Part shown: positions 22,496 through 25,615 of the stretch, piece after piece
Layout of the letters: each line of letters begins with the position of its first letter
How positions within the stretch are numbered: position 1 is the first letter of the stretch
Source: JAVBRU01 sp031547595
Lineage (GTDB): Bacteria > Bacillota > Clostridia > Christensenellales > Aristaeellaceae
Reading direction: 5' to 3'
Assembly (NCBI GenBank): GCA_031547595.1
Contig: JAVBRU010000047.1
Coordinates: 1-25,615 of the forward strand
Length of the DNA: 25,615 bases
Made by a program: the position numbers and the translations under genes
The notes under the pieces: generated by a model
Seen by the model: the letters and a program-made list of their open reading frames with translations, nothing else
Told to the model about the DNA's origin: nothing
The model's database searches: none

Positions 22496-22508
22496 TTCGA
22501 GGTGCGTC

Positions 22509-24512
22509 ATGAATCAATTTGTATTAAAAGCGCCCTATCAGCCCAGCGGAGACCAGCCCCAGGCAATTTCCGCCCTGGCAGAGGGCTTTCAAAGCGGGCT
22601 GAAAGAGCAGGTGCTGCTGGGCGTCACAGGCTCCGGCAAGACCTACACCATGGCTTCGGTGATCGAAAAAGTGCAGCGGCCCACACTGGTCATCGCGCAC
22701 AATAAAACGCTGGCGGCGCAGCTGTGCAGCGAGTTCAAGAGCTTTTTCCCCGACAGCGCAGTGGAATACTTTGTTTCCTATTACGATTATTATCAGCCGG
22801 AGGCTTACATCGCCTCCAGCGATACCTACATCGAAAAAGACTCCTCTATCAATGAAGAAATCGACCGCATGCGCCACAGCGCCACCGCCGCGCTTCGGGA
22901 GCGGCGGGATGTGATTATTGTGGCCTCGGTCAGCGCCATCTATTCGATGGGTGATCCCAGCGAATATGAGGGCCAGATGATCAGCCTGCGCCCCGGCATG
23001 AAAATGAGCCGCGAAGATTTGCTTTATAAGCTGGTGGACATCCAGTACATGCGCAACGATGTGGATTTGTCGCGCGGAAATTTTCGCGTTCGTGGTGACG
23101 TGGTGGAGATCATCCCATCTGATCAGCGCGATTATGGCGTTCGGGTGGAGTTCTTTGGCGATGAGATCGACCGGCTGAGCGAGTTTGCGCTCACCACCGG
23201 GCATGCGCTGCGCACCACGCAGCACGCGCCCATCTACCCCGCCACCCACTATGCCAACAACCCCGAAAACCGTGAGCAAAATATCCTGCAAATCGAGACC
23301 GACCTGCAGGAGCGCATCGCGCAGTTTGAAAGCGAAAACAAGCTGCTGGAGGCGCAGCGCATTGCACAGCGCACCCGTTACGACATCGAAATGCTGCGCG
23401 AGATCGGCATGTGCAGCGGCATTGAGAACTACAGCCGCTATTTTGACGGCCGGAAACCCGGCGACGCGCCCTATTGCCTGCTGGATTACTTCCCCAAGGA
23501 CTATATCGTGATGATTGACGAAAGCCATGTGACCGTGCCGCAGGTGCGCGCCATGTACGCGGGCGACCGCGCGAGGAAGGAATCGCTGGTCGGCTACGGC
23601 TTTCGCCTGCCCTCGGCTTTTGACAACCGTCCGCTTCGCTTTGACGAGTTCGCCCAGCGCATCGGCCAGGTTTTATACGTATCCGCCACCCCTGCGCCCT
23701 ACGAGCGGGAGCGTGCCGAGCAAATCGTAGAGCAAATCATCCGCCCCACCGGGCTTTTAGACCCGCGCATCATCGTGCGCCCCGCCACCGGGCAGGTGGA
23801 TGACCTGGTGGGCGAAATCAACGCCGTGGTGGAAAAGGGCTACCGCGTATTGGTCACCACCCTCACCAAGAAAATGGCCGAGCGGCTGACCGAATACCTG
23901 GAAGAATTGAACATGCGCGTGCGCTATCTGCACAGCGATATTGAGACCATGGAGCGCACCAAGATCATCCGCGAGCTTCGCACCGGCGGCTTTGATATAC
24001 TGGTGGGTATCAACCTTTTGCGCGAGGGCCTGGATCTGCCGGAGGTGGCGCTGGTCGCCATCCTGGACGCCGATAAAGAAGGCTTTTTGCGCAGCGAAAC
24101 CAGCCTGATCCAGACCATTGGCCGCGCCGCGCGTAACGTGGATGGCCGCGTGATCATGTATGCCGACACGCCCACCGACAGCATGATGAAAGCCATTTCC
24201 GAGACCAACCGCCGCAGGGCATTGCAGGAGGCGTATAACCAGGCGCATGGCATCACGCCGGAAAGCGTGCAAAGCACCGTGCGCGCGCTGATGGAAATGA
24301 CGGACAAGACCTCCGGAGAATTGTCCAGCAAAATGGACGAGCACGAGCGCGCCGCATGGATCAAGGAATTGGAAGACCAGATGCTCAGTGCCGCCGCCGG
24401 ACTGGACTTTGAGAAGGCCGCCAAGCTGCGCGACGAACTGTTTGCCGCGCGCGGGGATGCGCCCACCCAAAAGCCCCAACCGTCCAGGAGAAAGCGGCTG
24501 AAGCATAAATGA
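22509..24512 (+). CDS. uvrB: Excinuclease ABC subunit B (UvrB)
   Basis: UvrB is the damage-verifying helicase-like subunit of nucleotide excision repair; it receives DNA from UvrA and recruits UvrC. The 667-residue protein has Walker A GVTGSGKT (38-45), the beta-hairpin region YYDYYQPEAYIASSDTYIEK, the DESH box (337-340), helicase motifs including INLLREGLDLPEVALVAILD and QTIGRAARN, and the C-terminal UVR domain (about 617-650, with LDFEKAAKLRDEL). The ATG at 22509 has GAGGT five bases upstream; a longer ORF from 22467 begins within the -10 region of the promoter and is rejected. It heads a plus-strand repair operon with a GNAT gene and a DNA glycosylase; uvrA is not in the window. Confidence 0.98.
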   Translation: MNQFVLKAPYQPSGDQPQAISALAEGFQSGLKEQVLLGVTGSGKTYTMASVIEKVQRPTLVIAHNKTLAAQLCSEFKSFFPDSAVEYFVSYYDYYQPEAYIASSDTYIEKDSSINEEIDRMRHSATAALRERRDVIIVASVSAIYSMGDPSEYEGQMISLRPGMKMSREDLLYKLVDIQYMRNDVDLSRGNFRVRGDVVEIIPSDQRDYGVRVEFFGDEIDRLSEFALTTGHALRTTQHAPIYPATHYANNPENREQNILQIETDLQERIAQFESENKLLEAQRIAQRTRYDIEMLREIGMCSGIENYSRYFDGRKPGDAPYCLLDYFPKDYIVMIDESHVTVPQVRAMYAGDRARKESLVGYGFRLPSAFDNRPLRFDEFAQRIGQVLYVSATPAPYERERAEQIVEQIIRPTGLLDPRIIVRPATGQVDDLVGEINAVVEKGYRVLVTTLTKKMAERLTEYLEELNMRVRYLHSDIETMERTKIIRELRTGGFDILVGINLLREGLDLPEVALVAILDADKEGFLRSETSLIQTIGRAARNVDGRVIMYADTPTDSMMKAISETNRRRALQEAYNQAHGITPESVQSTVRALMEMTDKTSGELSSKMDEHERAAWIKELEDQMLSAAAGLDFEKAAKLRDELFAARGDAPTQKPQPSRRKRLKHK

Positions 24513-24531
24513 GAAAAGGATAAAGCGAAAA

Positions 24532-25305
24532 ATGATCAGTGAATCCTGTTTTAACACTCTAAAAGAGCAGACCGTTCAGTATCCGTATACCACCTTCCCC
24601 TATCTTTCCTACGAAACGTGCTGCCAAGCAAATGTGCTGGTTAGCGACCCTTCGGTCATTTTGTTGCTGGATCAAAGCCAAGCTCCGGCAAAGGTGTATT
24701 TTGCAGCGAAGGATTTTAAGCAAGTGATTGCACTCCTTCAGCCCCTTAATTTACCCTTACAGATCAACTTCGTTCCTCATGAATATAAAGAGAATCTTCA
24801 AGCCATTGGATTTCAGCCTTGGGCCGAGTATATCGACTTTTTCAATGCCAGCCTTGCAGACACAAAAATTCATTCCACACAGATGAGGGATGTCACCTAT
24901 TTACACCGCGAGGAATGCGCCCAGGTGTCTGCTGTGTCCAGGCGCTGCGCCCATCAGTCCCGAGGCTTCACTGGCGAAACGGAAGTATGGTTTTCCTGCT
25001 GGATAAACGAAAACGATGTAATCATCGCAAGAAAAGATGGCCTGATTGTTGGCTTTTGCTGTGTTTCGATCTACAATCAGGGCAGCACCTTATGGATCCG
25101 GGAAATTGCCGTTGACCCTGTTTATCAAAATCAGGGCTACGGCAAAAAGCTAATGGCGCAGGCCATTGGCTATGGCATGCAGAAAGGTGCCCAAAAAGGA
25201 TTTCTGGCTGCTGATGTATTAAATGACAGAGCCATCGGCCTGTATCAGCAGTATGGCTTTACGGCTAAAGATACCACGGGCGAGCTGCAAATGAGAAAAC
25301 CATAG
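24532..25305 (+). CDS. GNAT-family N-acetyltransferase
   Basis: A 257-residue protein with a C-terminal GNAT fold (about 130-257): the beta strands around GLIVGFCCVSIY, motif A with REIAVDPVYQNQGYGKKLM, where QNQGYG forms the acetyl-CoA pyrophosphate loop, and DVLNDRAIGLYQQYGF as motif B. The N-terminal half (1-125) is not recognised and may be a degenerate second GNAT-like domain. The gene begins 19 bases after uvrB with a somewhat distant AAGGA and ends 15 bases before the glycosylase gene. By eye its base composition is clearly less GC-rich than its neighbours, which suggests later acquisition. The substrate is unknown. Confidence 0.87.
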   Translation: MISESCFNTLKEQTVQYPYTTFPYLSYETCCQANVLVSDPSVILLLDQSQAPAKVYFAAKDFKQVIALLQPLNLPLQINFVPHEYKENLQAIGFQPWAEYIDFFNASLADTKIHSTQMRDVTYLHREECAQVSAVSRRCAHQSRGFTGETEVWFSCWINENDVIIARKDGLIVGFCCVSIYNQGSTLWIREIAVDPVYQNQGYGKKLMAQAIGYGMQKGAQKGFLAADVLNDRAIGLYQQYGFTAKDTTGELQMRKP

Positions 25306-25320
25306 GAGGGAGCACAAACA

Positions 25321-25615
25321 ATGCCCGAACTGCCGGATTTAGAGATTTTCAAGAAGAATGTTTTTGCGCAATTGACTTCCAAGCGCCTGGCGGGCCTGCA
25401 TGTGTACAACTTCAACAAGCTGATCACCCCCGAGGCCTTCCTGCTGCAGGAGCTAAAGGGCAGGGATTTGCTTGCCATCAACCGGATGGGCAAAGAGCTG
25501 TTCTTTGATTTCGGGGAGGGCAAGGTGCTCTCGGCGCACTTGATGCTCAGCGGCACGATGTCTATCCTAAGCGACAGCAAGGATGTGGAAAAGATCAAGT
25601 ATAAAATCTTTGCTT
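25321..25615 (+). CDS. Fpg/Nei-family DNA glycosylase, 3' end cut by window
   Basis: Only the first 98 codons are present. The product begins MPELPDLEIF, where the proline after the removed methionine and the following glutamate are the catalytic residues of Fpg/Nei base-excision glycosylases. A conserved lysine in MGKELFF (K58) and the strand LSAHLMLSGTM support the family. It reads PDLE rather than the PEVE usual in MutM, so it may be an Fpg/Nei-like paralogue; the zinc-finger end that would help decide is outside the window. A strong AGGAGG overlaps the stop of the GNAT gene, so all three genes form one repair-linked operon. Confidence 0.88.
   Translation, partial: MPELPDLEIFKKNVFAQLTSKRLAGLHVYNFNKLITPEAFLLQELKGRDLLAINRMGKELFFDFGEGKVLSAHLMLSGTMSILSDSKDVEKIKYKIFA

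Noticed and set aside
22285..22508. Riboswitch or tRNA in the murA-uvrB gap
   Set aside because: No cloverleaf, T-box motif or known riboswitch core was found by eye.
22248..22517. An 89-residue minus-strand ORF across the murA-uvrB gap
   Set aside because: It overlaps the murA start and the uvrB promoter and has no coding-like features.
1..25615. CRISPR arrays, insertion sequences, prophage or toxin-antitoxin modules
   Set aside because: No spaced direct repeats, transposase, integrase or paired small toxin/antitoxin genes are visible; the gene content is mainly core metabolism, repair and translation.

Overview
The window is a gene-dense, GC-rich chromosomal segment from a low-GC-lineage Gram-positive (Firmicutes, most likely class Clostridia). 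The reasons are: the gene order hrcA-grpE-dnaK-dnaJ-prmA-rsmE-mtaB-HIT-rpsU behind a perfect CIRCE operator; a DnaD-type primosome protein paired with a DnaI/DnaC-type helicase loader; a TIGR04086-type small membrane protein; and consensus sigma-A promoters with strong AGGAGG-type ribosome binding sites. I cannot name the genus. A GC-rich gut Clostridia such as a Christensenellales-like lineage would fit, but that is inference.

Layout. (1) 1-4182, minus strand: a promoter at 4154-4182 drives a VTT-domain membrane protein, an EamA transporter, a DnaD-domain protein and the helicase loader, all overlapping or translationally coupled. (2) 4248-4667, plus strand: a small membrane protein that ends at a bidirectional terminator facing rpsU. 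(3) 4768-13131, minus strand: the HrcA/CIRCE heat-shock and translation-maintenance operon; rpsU at its end also has its own promoter. (4) 13173-16124, minus strand: HAD hydrolase, rlmH, recF, HAD hydrolase, tightly coupled, with recF away from its usual dnaA-dnaN neighbours. (5) 16134-17166, plus strand: a PHP-domain phosphoesterase with its own promoter and terminator. (6) 17173-19304, minus strand: an exported trio (two unrecognised secreted proteins and a LytR-CpsA-Psr family protein) behind a near-perfect promoter and a cre-like operator. (7) 19323-22419, minus strand: a DUF5655 protein, a variant diaminopimelate decarboxylase and murA, the last two being cell-wall/lysine genes. (8) 22448-25615, plus strand: uvrB with a promoter and a candidate SOS box, a GNAT acetyltransferase of visibly lower GC, and the start of an Fpg/Nei-family DNA glycosylase cut by the window edge.

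No rRNA, tRNA, CRISPR array, insertion sequence, prophage or toxin-antitoxin module was seen. No stretch over 300 bases lacks a gene; the longest gap (22285-22508) holds a possible 37-codon ORF and the uvrB control region. Most of the window is ordinary core genome. The least explained parts are the exported trio with its operator-like site, the hairpin between dnaK and dnaJ, the LysA variant residues, and the recF relocation. I do not see convincing evidence of an entirely new multi-gene system. Several start codons were moved from the longest ORF to the start best supported by a ribosome binding site, a signal peptide or stop-start overlap; these are noted entry by entry.
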